Source: Nitrososphaerota archaeon (GTDB lineage Archaea > Thermoproteota > Nitrososphaeria > Nitrososphaerales > Nitrosopumilaceae). From it: a DNA stretch of 45,065 nucleotides. The first letter of the stretch is position 1. The number at the start of each line of letters is the position of its first letter. This document shows positions 32,757 to 42,051 of the stretch, piece after piece. The notes under the pieces were generated by a model. That model made no database searches, was not told the origin of the DNA, and was given only the letters and a program-made list of their open reading frames with translations. The translations under genes were made by a program, and so were the position numbers. The stretch covers positions 1 through 45,065 of the forward strand of contig JAGWFW010000007.1 in NCBI GenBank assembly GCA_028867735.1, in the 5' to 3' direction.

Positions 32757-33734
32757 TTGACCCGAGTAAAATTTGCAATACCGAAAGGAAGCATCGAAGA
32801 ATCAACCTTCAAGATACTGGAAAAGTCCTGGACCCGAATAGTTCGAAGGGAGAGGACCTACAGGGTGATGCTGGATGACCCAGAGATTTCAGTCAAGATG
32901 CTCCGCCCGCAAGAGATCCCAAACCTGGTAAGTGACGGACTTTATGACGTCGGAATAACCGGCAGGGACTGGGTTGCCGAGACAAAATCTGACGTTGACA
33001 TTCTTCTTGATTTGGAGTACGGAAAAATAAAACTTGTAATTGCAATCCCGGATTCTTACAATTTCAAATCTCTTGATGAGATGATACTTGCCTATGCAAA
33101 AAAGAAAAAAATTCTGAGGATATCATCAGAGTATCTTACAACTGCAGCCAAGTTCATCACGCAGTGTAAAAACTACAAAAAACTTTACGGATCAAAACAG
33201 CCAGTGATTGTTACCCCATGGCTGAGGCTGGGCTCAAACAAGGACGTCCAGATATTTCTCTCCTTTGGGGCGACAGAGGCAAAGCCGCCGGAGGACGTGG
33301 ATGCCATCATGGATGTGACGGAAACAGGCACCACTCTTACACAAAACCAGCTGAGAATAGTTGATACCGTAATGGAATCGACCGCTGTCCTGATAGCAAA
33401 CAAGACATCGCTCAAAGACAAGACCAAGCGTGAAAAAATCTATGACATTGTTACCATGCTGCACGGAGCAGTAGAAGGCAAGAAGCACCTGCACATATTC
33501 CTAAACGTAAAGCAGGAAAACCTCAGCAGATTGCTCAAGGAGCTGCCCTCACTCAAGCGTCCAACCATAAGCCCGCTAAGCGAGAAAGGCTGGTATGGCA
33601 TAAACACAGTGATTCCAAAATCGGAATTCCACAAGCTAGTTCCAAAACTACGAAGGATAGCACAAGGCTTGGTCGTGCACGAGCCAAAGCAGATTCTCGC
33701 ACTTGAGGAGATAAAGCGTGATGAGGAACGTTGA
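32757..33734 (+). CDS. hisG: ATP phosphoribosyltransferase, long form
   Basis: The 325-residue enzyme carries KFAIPKGSIEESTF at its start, DVGITGRDWVAE (about 61-72) and the phosphate-binding DAIMDVTETGTTL (about 182-194), followed by the C-terminal ACT-like regulatory domain of long-form HisG, so HisZ is not needed. It commits ATP and PRPP to histidine synthesis and is expected to be histidine-inhibited. The TTG start lies 40 bases after hmgA, with a GATATATATCC box just upstream. It heads the his operon and overlaps hisD. Confidence 0.95.
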   Translation: MTRVKFAIPKGSIEESTFKILEKSWTRIVRRERTYRVMLDDPEISVKMLRPQEIPNLVSDGLYDVGITGRDWVAETKSDVDILLDLEYGKIKLVIAIPDSYNFKSLDEMILAYAKKKKILRISSEYLTTAAKFITQCKNYKKLYGSKQPVIVTPWLRLGSNKDVQIFLSFGATEAKPPEDVDAIMDVTETGTTLTQNQLRIVDTVMESTAVLIANKTSLKDKTKREKIYDIVTMLHGAVEGKKHLHIFLNVKQENLSRLLKELPSLKRPTISPLSEKGWYGINTVIPKSEFHKLVPKLRRIAQGLVVHEPKQILALEEIKRDEER

Positions 33735-35002
33735 TGAAGATCATAGCAGTCAAAGACACAGATTCCGTCCTGGAATCGCTAAGGCCTCAACCTGATGAAA
33801 ACCTCAAGAGAAAAGTAGCTGCCATTATCTCAGACGTACAGAGGAGAAAGGACAAGGCCCTCCGTGAATATGAAAAAAGGTTCAGCAAGGCAAACCCAAA
33901 GTCATTTAAAATAACGCGGGCCGAGATAAAAGATGCCTACGCCAGAGTATCACGGACACAAATCGAGGCGATAAGACTTGCAAAGAAAAGGCTGGAAAAA
34001 TCTGAGAATCTGATAAAAAAACAACTGCAAGACATTACGCTATCAGCTGACGGAATAAAGATAAACAAAACATTTTCTCCTCTGGACAGTGTGGCGTGCT
34101 ACATCCCAGGTGGCAAGGCCCGTTATCCAAGTACCGTCGTAATGTCAGTCATACCTGCCAAAGTTGCAGGAGTAAAAAGAATAGTTGCAGTATCGCCTGC
34201 AAACCCAAAAGGGATGGTTGACCCCCTTACACTAGTGGCAGCTGACATTTGCGGCGTAAACGAGTTTTACAAAATAGGGGGGGCCCAGGCAATAGCCGCA
34301 CTTGCATATGGCACCCAGTCTATTCCAAAAGTAGACAAGATAGTGGGCCCTGGAGGAATGTTTGTTACTATTGCCAAATCGCTTCTCAGCAGTGTTGTCT
34401 CAATTGATATGATTGCAGGTCCTACAGAGCTTGCAATTATTGCAGACTCGTCAGCAGATCCTGCCCTTGTTGCAGTTGATCTGATATCGCAGGCAGAACA
34501 CAGCAGTGATACCACATGTTGCCTGATAACAAATTCCAAATTCCTAAAAGAGCAGGTGATAAAACTGCTCAAAAAAAGAACTGACTCCATACCGCGGGCT
34601 GACATTGTCAAGCAAAGTTTCAAAAATAACGGGTTTGTCGCCATCTGTAAAACCGAGGCTCAAATGATAGACCTTGCAAACAATCTTGCCCCCGAGCATC
34701 TGGAAATCATGACCAGAAACCCGCAAAAGATAGCCGGAAAGATAAGGTCTGCCGGCCTTGTACTTGTAGGCAGCAATACGCCTTCCTCTGCAAGCGACTA
34801 TCTACTGGGATCAAACCACGTGCTGCCAACCAGTGGATTTGGAAAGACAAGGGGCTCCCTTGGAGTGCTGGATTACATGAAGCTGCAAACCAGGATAGAG
34901 TCATCGAAGAATTCCCTTGCCAGAATATCAAAATACATGAAAGCTTTTACTGACGCTGAAGGGCTTCCAAATCACTACGAGGCAGTGAGGAAAAGACTAT
35001 GA
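33734..35002 (+). CDS. hisD: histidinol dehydrogenase
   Basis: From the ATG at 33734 the protein has 422 residues. Family blocks are VACYIPGGKARYPSTVVMSVIPAKVAGV, KIGGAQAIAALAYGT, DMIAGPTELAIIADSSADP, and the zinc-site stretch DLISQAEHSSDT, with LAPEHLE near the C-terminus. It oxidises histidinol to histidine in two steps. A TTG one codon upstream is an alternative start. Both ends overlap the neighbouring his genes. Confidence 0.96.
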   Translation: MKIIAVKDTDSVLESLRPQPDENLKRKVAAIISDVQRRKDKALREYEKRFSKANPKSFKITRAEIKDAYARVSRTQIEAIRLAKKRLEKSENLIKKQLQDITLSADGIKINKTFSPLDSVACYIPGGKARYPSTVVMSVIPAKVAGVKRIVAVSPANPKGMVDPLTLVAADICGVNEFYKIGGAQAIAALAYGTQSIPKVDKIVGPGGMFVTIAKSLLSSVVSIDMIAGPTELAIIADSSADPALVAVDLISQAEHSSDTTCCLITNSKFLKEQVIKLLKKRTDSIPRADIVKQSFKNNGFVAICKTEAQMIDLANNLAPEHLEIMTRNPQKIAGKIRSAGLVLVGSNTPSSASDYLLGSNHVLPTSGFGKTRGSLGVLDYMKLQTRIESSKNSLARISKYMKAFTDAEGLPNHYEAVRKRL

Positions 35003-36069
35003 AAAAAAACTGGTTTGAAAAAAAGATAGAAAACCTATCAAAACTTGATGGATACAAAAAGCCTGACAAGTATTCAAACGTAATCAAGCTTGATTCCAAT
35101 GAGAATTATGCAGTTGACCCCTCCTTCTTCCAGGATCTGGTAAACCAAACCCTGGACAAGATGGATGTAAGAGAGTATCCTCTTGGAGGAACTGAAAGAC
35201 TGGTTGTATCCCTTGCAGACTATGTAAAAATGCCAAAGGAGATGGTAGGGGTTGGAAACGGCTCTGATCAGATAATTGACCTGGTTCTTGGAAACCTGGC
35301 ATCAAAGGAGACAAGGATACTCACATCAGAGCCAACTTTTGGCTTTTTTGAAGAAAGATGCAAGCTGTATGGCATCCCGACAACAAAGATTCCATTTGAT
35401 GGCGAGATGAGTCTGCGCCTCGAGGACTTTGTTGCCAGTTCCAAGAAATCTGACATACTGTATCTTGACTCTCCTAACAACCCCACGGGATTCCAATTTC
35501 AGAGAAAACAGCTTGAAAAACTGATCCAGTCGTTTAACGGACTTGTAATTATTGACGAGGCCTATGTGGAATTTGCAGACTATACAATTACCGGCATGAC
35601 AAAAAAAATGAGTAATTTGATCGTACTAAGAACACTCTCAAAATCATTTGGGCTTGCAGGGCTACGAATCGGCTACTTTGTGGCCAGCAAGAAAACCGTA
35701 GACGCATTTTCAAGAATTATCCAGTATCCGTATCCTCTCAATACCGTTGCCATAGAAACAGGAATACTGGCTTTGAAAAAGTCAAAATACTTTACAGATG
35801 TCACAGATCTTGTAAAAAGGGAGCGCCTCCGCATAATTGAGAAGCTGAGGGAGATGAGGGTTTTCAAGGTCTTTGACTCCAAGGCAAACTTTGTCTTGTT
35901 TGCAGCAGGCGGTGCAGGCAGGCGAATCCACAAGGCACTCATAGAACAGGGCATAGTGATAAAGAACCTCGGAAAGGTTGGAAAATACGACGGATGCCTG
36001 AGGGTTACTGTAGGCACCCAGGAAATGAATTCAAGATTTCTAACTGCAATACGTGATCTGCTAAATTGA
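34999..36069 (+). CDS. hisC: histidinol-phosphate aminotransferase
   Basis: The 356-residue PLP enzyme has KLDSNENYAVDP at the N-terminus, the DSPNNPTGFQ motif near 155-164, DEAYVEFAD and the PLP lysine in RTLSKSFGLAGLRIGY (about 213-228). It converts imidazole-acetol phosphate to histidinol phosphate. Position between hisD and the HAD gene separates it from the paralogous CobD-like enzyme at 4.3 kb. Overlaps with both neighbours are 4 bases. Confidence 0.95.
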   Translation: MKKNWFEKKIENLSKLDGYKKPDKYSNVIKLDSNENYAVDPSFFQDLVNQTLDKMDVREYPLGGTERLVVSLADYVKMPKEMVGVGNGSDQIIDLVLGNLASKETRILTSEPTFGFFEERCKLYGIPTTKIPFDGEMSLRLEDFVASSKKSDILYLDSPNNPTGFQFQRKQLEKLIQSFNGLVIIDEAYVEFADYTITGMTKKMSNLIVLRTLSKSFGLAGLRIGYFVASKKTVDAFSRIIQYPYPLNTVAIETGILALKKSKYFTDVTDLVKRERLRIIEKLREMRVFKVFDSKANFVLFAAGGAGRRIHKALIEQGIVIKNLGKVGKYDGCLRVTVGTQEMNSRFLTAIRDLLN

Positions 36070-37049
36070 CCCTAAAAAAAATGGACGAAGGCATATACGT
36101 GGATGCACAAAAGATTGACAAGATAAGAAAACTGGATGCCATAATATTTGACTGCGACGGGGTGCTAATCAACGTCTCAAATTCCTACGACCTTGCAATA
36201 AAAAAAACAGTAGAGTTTGTAACAAATGAATTTGCTGCAATAAAGTTGCCAGAGGTGACAACCGAGATGATAGACATATTCAAAAAAACAGGCGGGTTCA
36301 ACGATGAAGTCGACGTGACATACGCCTTGATACTTGCAGCCGTGGCATCAAAAAAAACAGAAAAAAATTTCCCTGAGCTAGTCTTTGAGGTTGCAAAAAA
36401 CGCTGATTCGACTGGAATAAGGTCGGTTGAAAAATACCTAGATTCATTAAAAATAGACCTTGCAGAGATTAAAAATAATCTTGCCTACCCTGCAAAAAGA
36501 TTTGCAAGCCCGCTTTCATCAATCTTCGACGAGATGTTTTATGGCGCGGACCTGTATGCACAGCTTTACAAAAGGCCGCCCAGGTTCTTTCACGGAAGGG
36601 GGCTGATTGAAAATGATGTTGTACTTGTGACACAAGATCTCCTGGACTATCTACACAAAAGATTTGGCAGAAAAGTTGCCATTGTCACAGGAAGGGGAGT
36701 TATTTCTGCAAGATATTCACTGAAAAAATTATTTGACGAATTTAACCTGGAAAATTCAAGGTTTCTTGAGGACGAGTCCCGCGAGATGGCAAAGCCAAAC
36801 CCGCAGTCCCTCATATCGTCAATCACTGGAATGAAGGCTGCATGTTCCATGTTTGTAGGTGACTCGATGGAGGACTATATCATGGCACGCAAGGCAGACG
36901 AGTCTGGAAACCAGACCTTGTTCTGCGGTATATATGGAACTGGCAAAGACCCGCAGTCCAGAAGGGACTTTTTTGAACAAAAGGGTGCTGATCTGATACT
37001 CGAATCAATTGGTTTACTTTCGAAGGCATTAAATCTAGTCAGGGCATAA
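36066..37049 (+). CDS. HAD-family phosphatase in the his operon (candidate histidinol-phosphatase)
   Basis: The 327-residue haloacid-dehalogenase-superfamily protein has motif [14 protein letters not shown] (D29 and D31), a helical cap with a long insertion (about 40-190), motif [14 protein letters not shown] near 200, a conserved Lys in MAKPNPQSL and motif [17 protein letters not shown]. It lies between hisC and hisB with a 4-base overlap to hisC. Its operon place is exactly the step (histidinol phosphate to histidinol) for which no HisN, HisJ or HisB-N phosphatase is seen here. The function is inference from position. The start is a TTG, with an ATG at 36081 as alternative. Confidence 0.82.
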   Translation: MTLKKMDEGIYVDAQKIDKIRKLDAIIFDCDGVLINVSNSYDLAIKKTVEFVTNEFAAIKLPEVTTEMIDIFKKTGGFNDEVDVTYALILAAVASKKTEKNFPELVFEVAKNADSTGIRSVEKYLDSLKIDLAEIKNNLAYPAKRFASPLSSIFDEMFYGADLYAQLYKRPPRFFHGRGLIENDVVLVTQDLLDYLHKRFGRKVAIVTGRGVISARYSLKKLFDEFNLENSRFLEDESREMAKPNPQSLISSITGMKAACSMFVGDSMEDYIMARKADESGNQTLFCGIYGTGKDPQSRRDFFEQKGADLILESIGLLSKALNLVRA

Positions 37050-37072
37050 GCCCCTTCTCTCTGGGGGATCTC

Positions 37073-37660
37073 ATGAAATCTAGGATAGGACGCATTATTA
37101 GAAAAACCAAGGAAACGGAGGTATCTGTATCCATTAACCTGGATGGTAGCGGCAAAATTTCTGTAAAGACAGGCCTGCCATTTCTTGATCATATGGTCAC
37201 CTCTTTTGCAAAGCACTCCATGTTTGACCTTAAACTCAACGCAGTATCAAAGGACGGGATAGATCATCATCTAGTTGAGGATACGGCAATCGCACTGGGC
37301 AGTGTCATAGACGAATCGCTTGGAAACAGATCAGGAATAACGCGTTTTGGCTATGCGTCAGTACCCATGGATGAGGCGCTTGCAGATGCCTCGCTTGATC
37401 TTGTAAAACGACAATATCACAGGATACAATTATCAGTAATCCGGGATAAGATAGAAGAAATATCAAAAGAAGATCTGGAACACTTTTTCAGGTCTCTTGC
37501 CCAGAGCCTGAACATGTGTGTCCATGTGTCAGTCAAATATGGAGAAAACGATCACCACAAAATAGAAGCTGCAGTCAAGGCACTAGCGGTAGCACTGAGA
37601 AACGCCACAAGCCAAGACAAGCGGCAAAGAGGCACTCCAAGCACAAAAGGTGTCATGTAA
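37073..37660 (+). CDS. hisB: imidazoleglycerol-phosphate dehydratase
   Basis: The 195-residue monofunctional enzyme contains [29 protein letters not shown] (metal-binding histidines) and the second half-repeat with [17 protein letters not shown] and [17 protein letters not shown]. It makes imidazole-acetol phosphate. There is no fused phosphatase domain, which leaves the HAD gene upstream as the likely partner activity. hisH begins just after its stop. Confidence 0.96.
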   Translation: MKSRIGRIIRKTKETEVSVSINLDGSGKISVKTGLPFLDHMVTSFAKHSMFDLKLNAVSKDGIDHHLVEDTAIALGSVIDESLGNRSGITRFGYASVPMDEALADASLDLVKRQYHRIQLSVIRDKIEEISKEDLEHFFRSLAQSLNMCVHVSVKYGENDHHKIEAAVKALAVALRNATSQDKRQRGTPSTKGVM

Positions 37661-37661
37661 A

Positions 37662-38261
37662 ATGGTCAAGGTGGCAATCTTTGATTATGGCGCAGGCAAC
37701 ATATTCAGCCTCAAGTCGTCTCTTGAAAAAAATGGGGCCGAGGTTAGTATCATCACTGATTTGAACAAAATGAACGGCTATTCGGGATTGCTCCTTCCGG
37801 GCGTGGGAAACTTTGATCCCGCAATCAAGAGTCTCAACAAAGCATCATTTCACGACTTGGCAAAAAAACAAGTCCCGGTTCTCGGCATATGTCTTGGAAT
37901 GGAAATGTTCTTTGAAAAGAGCGAGGAGGGAACGCTCAGCGGGCTTGGAGTTTTAGAGGGAGAAGTTGTCATACTTCCAAACAAATTCAAAATTCCTCAC
38001 ATGGGATGGAATGACCTGCAGGTAAAGAAACCAAGCATGCTACTCGAAGGAGTAAAGGAAGGATCCTGGGTTTACTTTGTCCACTCGTATAGAGTTAAAC
38101 CAAAAAATGAGGACATTGTAAAAGCTGATTCTGATTACGGAATCAGCGTTCCTGCAGTGGTGGAGAACGGAACTCTTTTTGGAACGCAATTCCACCCGGA
38201 AAAGTCTGGTAAAATTGGCTCCGAAATGATTAAAAACTTTTTGCGGACGTGCAAAAAGTGA
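37662..38261 (+). CDS. hisH: imidazole glycerol phosphate synthase, glutaminase subunit
   Basis: From the ATG at 37662 the protein has 199 residues with a class I amidotransferase fold: VAIFDYGAGNIFSL at the start, LLPGVGNFDPAI, the nucleophile in VLGICLGMEMFF and the QFHPEKSG histidine/glutamate pair near the C-terminus. It feeds ammonia to HisF. A GTG at 37650 in the same frame lies inside hisB and is less likely. It overlaps hisA by four bases (GTGA). Confidence 0.95.
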   Translation: MVKVAIFDYGAGNIFSLKSSLEKNGAEVSIITDLNKMNGYSGLLLPGVGNFDPAIKSLNKASFHDLAKKQVPVLGICLGMEMFFEKSEEGTLSGLGVLEGEVVILPNKFKIPHMGWNDLQVKKPSMLLEGVKEGSWVYFVHSYRVKPKNEDIVKADSDYGISVPAVVENGTLFGTQFHPEKSGKIGSEMIKNFLRTCKK

Positions 38262-38965
38262 AAGTTATCCCTGCAATTGACATCATGGAGGGTAAGGTAG
38301 TGCGTCTGGTGAAAGGTGATCCAAAAAACAAGACCGTCTATAGCAACGATCCCGTGGAAATTGCCAAGCGATGGGAGAAGGCAGGAGCAGATACGCTGCA
38401 TGTTGTAGACCTTGATGCGACTCTGGGCAGCGGTTCCAACCTGAAAACAATAAAAAAAGTAGTTGAAGAGATCTCAATACCCGTGGAGGTTGCAGGGGGG
38501 CTCCGTACGGAAGAAATTGTAGAAAACGTACTTGATTTTGCACCAAAGGCGGTGCTTGGCACGATGGCATTCAAAAACAGAGACACTTTGCAGAAAATAT
38601 CAAAAAAACTTGGGAGCAATAGAATCGTGATATCAGCCGACCAGTTAAACGGCAAAATAGTGGTAAGCGGCTGGAAAGAAAGCACCGGAATAAGCCTAAT
38701 CCGGGGAATTGAGGAATTTGTTAGTCTGGGGTTTTCCGAGTTTCTCATCACAAGCGTTGACCGGGACGGGACCCTCAACGGACCTGATCTTGATTCCCTA
38801 AAAAGGGCCTGCGCTATCAAGGGGGCAAAAATCATAGCAAGCGGAGGAATTTCCAAACTGCAGGATACGATAGATGTAAAACAAATAGGCGCCACAGGTG
38901 TTATACTTGGCAAGGCATTATATGACAAAAAAATTACAATTGAGGAGGTCAAAGCAATAGCATGA
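38258..38965 (+). CDS. hisA: ProFAR isomerase (phosphoribosylformimino-AICAR-P isomerase)
   Basis: This 235-residue half-barrel-repeat TIM barrel begins VKVIPAIDIMEGKVVRLVKGDP, with catalytic Asp near residue 8, VVDLDATLG, VAGGLRT and TSVDRDGTLNGPD with the second Asp, and IASGGISKL for phosphate binding. The GTG at 38258 overlapping the hisH stop is preferred; a GTG at 38249 would add three residues. It precedes hisF, its ancient paralogue. Confidence 0.94.
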   Translation: MKVIPAIDIMEGKVVRLVKGDPKNKTVYSNDPVEIAKRWEKAGADTLHVVDLDATLGSGSNLKTIKKVVEEISIPVEVAGGLRTEEIVENVLDFAPKAVLGTMAFKNRDTLQKISKKLGSNRIVISADQLNGKIVVSGWKESTGISLIRGIEEFVSLGFSEFLITSVDRDGTLNGPDLDSLKRACAIKGAKIIASGGISKLQDTIDVKQIGATGVILGKALYDKKITIEEVKAIA

Positions 38966-39765
38966 CTCTGACCAAGCGTGTCATACCTTGTCTTGATGTA
39001 GACAACGGAAGGGTTGTCAAGGGAATGCACTTTAAATCAATACAGGATGCGGGAGATCCTGTTCTGCTTGCAGAAAAGTACAGCAACGAAGGTGCAGACG
39101 AGCTAATCTTTCTTGATATCACCGCTTCAGAGCAGCAGCGGGAAACCATCAAGAGCCTGGTAAAAAAAGTGGCGCAGGTAATTGATATTCCATTCACGGT
39201 AGGCGGAGGTGTAAAGACGCTCCAAGATGCAAGGGATATACTACTCAGTGGTGCAGACAAGGTTGCAATCAACACAGGTGCTGTAAAGAATCCGGATGTA
39301 ATCACCAAACTCATGGAAATTTTTGGCAAACAATGCATTGTAGTTGCAATGGATGTAAAGCATAATTATGATATCAAAGATGGCAAGAACATCTTTACTT
39401 TAGACTCTAAGAAATTCTGGTTCGAAATATACATCTATGGAGGAAAGACCCCAACAGGCCTTGATGCCATAGAATGGGCAAAGGAAGTAGAAAGGCGCGG
39501 TGCCGGAGAGATCCTGCTGACAAGCATAGACATGGACGGCACAAAGGAAGGGTATGACCTCCAGCTTACAAAGGAGATAGTCAACGCAGTAAATATCCCA
39601 GTTATTGCATCTGGCGGAGCAGGCAAACCAAAACACATGCTTGACGTGTTTTTGCAAACTAATGTAGATGCAGCTCTTGCAGCCTCCATATTCCACTACA
39701 AGACACACTCTGTAGACAGGGTAAAGGAATACCTTAAAGAAAATGGCGTACCTGTAAGAATATAG
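38962..39765 (+). CDS. hisF: imidazole glycerol phosphate synthase, cyclase subunit
   Basis: The 267-residue TIM barrel has [18 protein letters not shown] at the start (catalytic Asp in CLDVD), [37 protein letters not shown] (second Asp) and [12 protein letters not shown]. With HisH it makes IGP and AICAR. It overlaps hisA by four bases. Confidence 0.96.
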   Translation: MTLTKRVIPCLDVDNGRVVKGMHFKSIQDAGDPVLLAEKYSNEGADELIFLDITASEQQRETIKSLVKKVAQVIDIPFTVGGGVKTLQDARDILLSGADKVAINTGAVKNPDVITKLMEIFGKQCIVVAMDVKHNYDIKDGKNIFTLDSKKFWFEIYIYGGKTPTGLDAIEWAKEVERRGAGEILLTSIDMDGTKEGYDLQLTKEIVNAVNIPVIASGGAGKPKHMLDVFLQTNVDAALAASIFHYKTHSVDRVKEYLKENGVPVRI

Positions 39766-39784
39766 CAAAAAGAGATGACATGAG

Positions 39785-40114
39785 ATGAAAATGAAGATTT
39801 CAGACATTGACTTTACAAAAGGGGACGGCCTTGTTCCCATCATAGTTCAAGATGTTAACACAAAAGAAGTCCTAACGCTGGCCTATGCAAACAAAGAATC
39901 GCTTGAGCTTACCCAAAAGACAGGAAACTCTTGGTTTTGGAGTAGATCTAGAAATAAACTGTGGATGAAAGGGGAAGAATCTGGCAACGTGCAAAAAGTA
40001 AAAGAAATCTTGGTTGACTGTGACTCTGATGCAATAATATACTTGGTTGAGCCGTCTGGTCCCGCATGCCATACAGGCGACAGAGTGTGCTTCCACCACC
40101 AGCTGGAAAAATAG
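39785..40114 (+). CDS. hisI: phosphoribosyl-AMP cyclohydrolase
   Basis: The 109-residue protein is a monofunctional His[46 protein letters not shown] and the zinc-binding C-x-S-D near DCDSDAIIY with [13 protein letters not shown] at the C-terminus. It opens the purine ring of phosphoribosyl-AMP. It is the last gene of the operon. No fused or adjacent HisE (phosphoribosyl-ATP pyrophosphatase) is present in the window. Confidence 0.95.
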   Translation: MKMKISDIDFTKGDGLVPIIVQDVNTKEVLTLAYANKESLELTQKTGNSWFWSRSRNKLWMKGEESGNVQKVKEILVDCDSDAIIYLVEPSGPACHTGDRVCFHHQLEK

Positions 40115-40115
40115 A

Positions 40116-40598
40116 CTAGCACGGATCTATCGCTTTTATTTCTGCCTGTGAGCCTTCTACCCATTTATTTATGACTTGAAATGATATGGATCTATACTGG
40201 GTTCCCTGAAAATCTATAGTCCAGTTTCCAACCAAGTCCTGAGGCGTACACAATTTTTCTATCTTCTCTGTGTTTGGTTTGAACATGTAATTAAAGTCAG
40301 ACTTCATTGTGCCATTAAATGCAACTTTGGTAAACATCCCGCCTTTTGGATCAAATACTACTATATTACCAACGTCAGTTGGTTTCAAACCTGTGACTAT
40401 AATGAATACATTGTCTCCAAGTCTGTATGTACTGTTATTGATTGAAAATGGTCCAGATGTGACAATCCACTGCGTGTTTTGAGAACCAGACTTTTGGTTG
40501 TAAAAATAAATGACACCAGCTGAAACAGCTATTACCACAATTACTGCAATTATTGCGCCAGCGGCATTTTTCTTTTTTGCACTCTTGGGTTTTTTCAA
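40116..40598 (-). CDS. membrane-anchored extracytoplasmic protein, unknown function
   Basis: The 160-residue protein has a very basic cytoplasmic N-terminus (KKPKSAKKKN), a single transmembrane anchor (about residues 13-33) and an outside beta-rich domain (about 42-150) with four NxS/T sites. The domain (YRLGDNVFIIVTGLKPTDVGNIVVFDPKG) resembles immunoglobulin-like surface domains of thaumarchaea, but I recognise no named family. It converges on the his operon, with a one-base gap to hisI. Confidence 0.75.
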   Translation of the reverse strand: MKKPKSAKKKNAAGAIIAVIVVIAVSAGVIYFYNQKSGSQNTQWIVTSGPFSINNSTYRLGDNVFIIVTGLKPTDVGNIVVFDPKGGMFTKVAFNGTMKSDFNYMFKPNTEKIEKLCTPQDLVGNWTIDFQGTQYRSISFQVINKWVEGSQAEIKAIDPC

Positions 40599-40686
40599 TT
40601 TTCGTTTAACGTTTCTCTGACATCATTAATATCTCTTCTAATTGTAAAAAATTCATAAAATTCCCAGATCACAATAATTTTCAATA

Positions 40687-40767
40687 ATGTCAACCTCATT
40701 TGCCCTGATCTTTTTCATGTTAATCCCTGTATTTGCATTAATTTTTACTGAATTCGGTAGATGTTAA
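40687..40767 (+). CDS. possible 26-residue hydrophobic microprotein
   Basis: Within the 234-base gap before thrC, an ATG opens a 26-codon frame (TAA at 40765-40767) whose product is one membrane-spanning stretch (FALIFFMLIPVFALIF) with a short polar end. An A/T-rich box TTCATAAAATTCC lies about 35 bases upstream. Composition alone in AT-rich DNA can give hydrophobic frames, so this is tentative. Confidence 0.25.
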   Translation: MSTSFALIFFMLIPVFALIFTEFGRC

Positions 40768-40832
40768 AATTAAGTGATACTTAAATTAATATTAGGATTT
40801 TTTATGTATTATCTTACAAAGTCAGAATTATC

Positions 40833-42050
40833 TTGGCTAAGATAAAATCATTACAATGTAGAGAATGCAAAAAGGAATATGCGCCTACATTTAGGTACAT
40901 CTGTGAGGAGTGCTTTGGTCCTCTTGACGTAAACTATGATTTTCCCACTGTAAACAAAGATACATTTGCAAATCGCGAGCATACTTACTGGCGATACCAT
41001 GAGCTTTTGCCCATAGAATCAAAATCAAACATAGTGAGCATCGGGGCCGGACTCACACCGCTTGTAAAAGCAGACAAGCTTGGCGAGAAACTTGGCCTAA
41101 ATAATTTGTACATAAAAAATGATTCTGTAAATCCTACTTTTTCATTCAAAGACAGGCCTGCCGGAGTTGCAATCTCAAAAGCCAAGGAATTTGGTCTTTC
41201 TGCAGTGGGCTGCGCATCGACTGGAAACCTTGCATCGGCCACCGCGGCTCATGCTGCAAAAGGCGGCTTTCCATGCTATATCTTTGCTCCAAGCGACATA
41301 GAACACGCAAAAATTACACAAGCTCTTTCCTATGGCGCTGATTTCATAGCAGTTGATGGAACCTATGATGATGCAAACAGAATTGCAGCCCAGATAGGGG
41401 ATAGCAAAGGAATAGGAATTGTAAACATAAACATGCGTTCCTACTATGTTGAAGGATCAAAAACACTAGCTTTTGAGGTTGCAGAACAACTTGACTGGAA
41501 GATGCCAGATCAGCTGATTGTACCGGTAGGAAGTGGAGCAATGCTAAATGCTATCTGTAAGGGATTTGAAGAACTTGAAAAATTATCCCTGATAAGCAAC
41601 GTATCTAACATGCACATGATTGCAGCACAACCACAGGGTTGTGCTCCCGTAGTGGAGGCCTTTAAGAAAAATAGGACTGACGTCATACCAGTAGAGAATC
41701 CTGATACCATTGCAAAAAGTCTTGCCATTGGAGATCCTGGAGACGGCCAATACGTACTGAAAAGATTAAAACAATACAATGGTTATGCCGAAGAATCATC
41801 AAACCGAGAAATTTTAGATGCCATACTGCTGCTCGCAAAAACCGAAGGAATCTTTACAGAACCTGCTGGAGGAGTGTCGATATCAGTACTACAAAAGATG
41901 GTAGAGGCAGGCAAGATTGACAAAAACGACTCTGTTGTCTGCTATGTAACAGGAAATGGTCTGAAGACCACAGAGGTGATGATGGAAGTATTATCAAAGC
42001 CTCAAACCATGCAGGCAGATGTAGCAAAGATTGCTGCACTGGTGAGATAA
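40833..42050 (+). CDS. thrC: threonine synthase
   Basis: The 405-residue PLP enzyme has an N-terminal zinc-ribbon-like segment (CRECKKEYAP and CEECFG), the PLP lysine in PTFSFKDRPAGVAIS (about residues 91-105), the CASTGNLASATAAHAA loop and VPVGSGAMLNAI, with the C-terminal VVCYVTGNGLK. It makes threonine from O-phosphohomoserine. The start is a TTG, with ATCTTACAAAG upstream. It is followed two bases later by the E1-like gene, so the two form an operon. Cysteate synthase is a related alternative but less likely in this context. Confidence 0.93.
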   Translation: MAKIKSLQCRECKKEYAPTFRYICEECFGPLDVNYDFPTVNKDTFANREHTYWRYHELLPIESKSNIVSIGAGLTPLVKADKLGEKLGLNNLYIKNDSVNPTFSFKDRPAGVAISKAKEFGLSAVGCASTGNLASATAAHAAKGGFPCYIFAPSDIEHAKITQALSYGADFIAVDGTYDDANRIAAQIGDSKGIGIVNINMRSYYVEGSKTLAFEVAEQLDWKMPDQLIVPVGSGAMLNAICKGFEELEKLSLISNVSNMHMIAAQPQGCAPVVEAFKKNRTDVIPVENPDTIAKSLAIGDPGDGQYVLKRLKQYNGYAEESSNREILDAILLLAKTEGIFTEPAGGVSISVLQKMVEAGKIDKNDSVVCYVTGNGLKTTEVMMEVLSKPQTMQADVAKIAALVR

Positions 42051-42051
42051 G

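Noticed and set aside
38338-39030. Long minus-strand frames inside hisA/hisF and other core genes
   Set aside because: They lie opposite well-recognised enzymes, show mirrored codon patterns and match no family.
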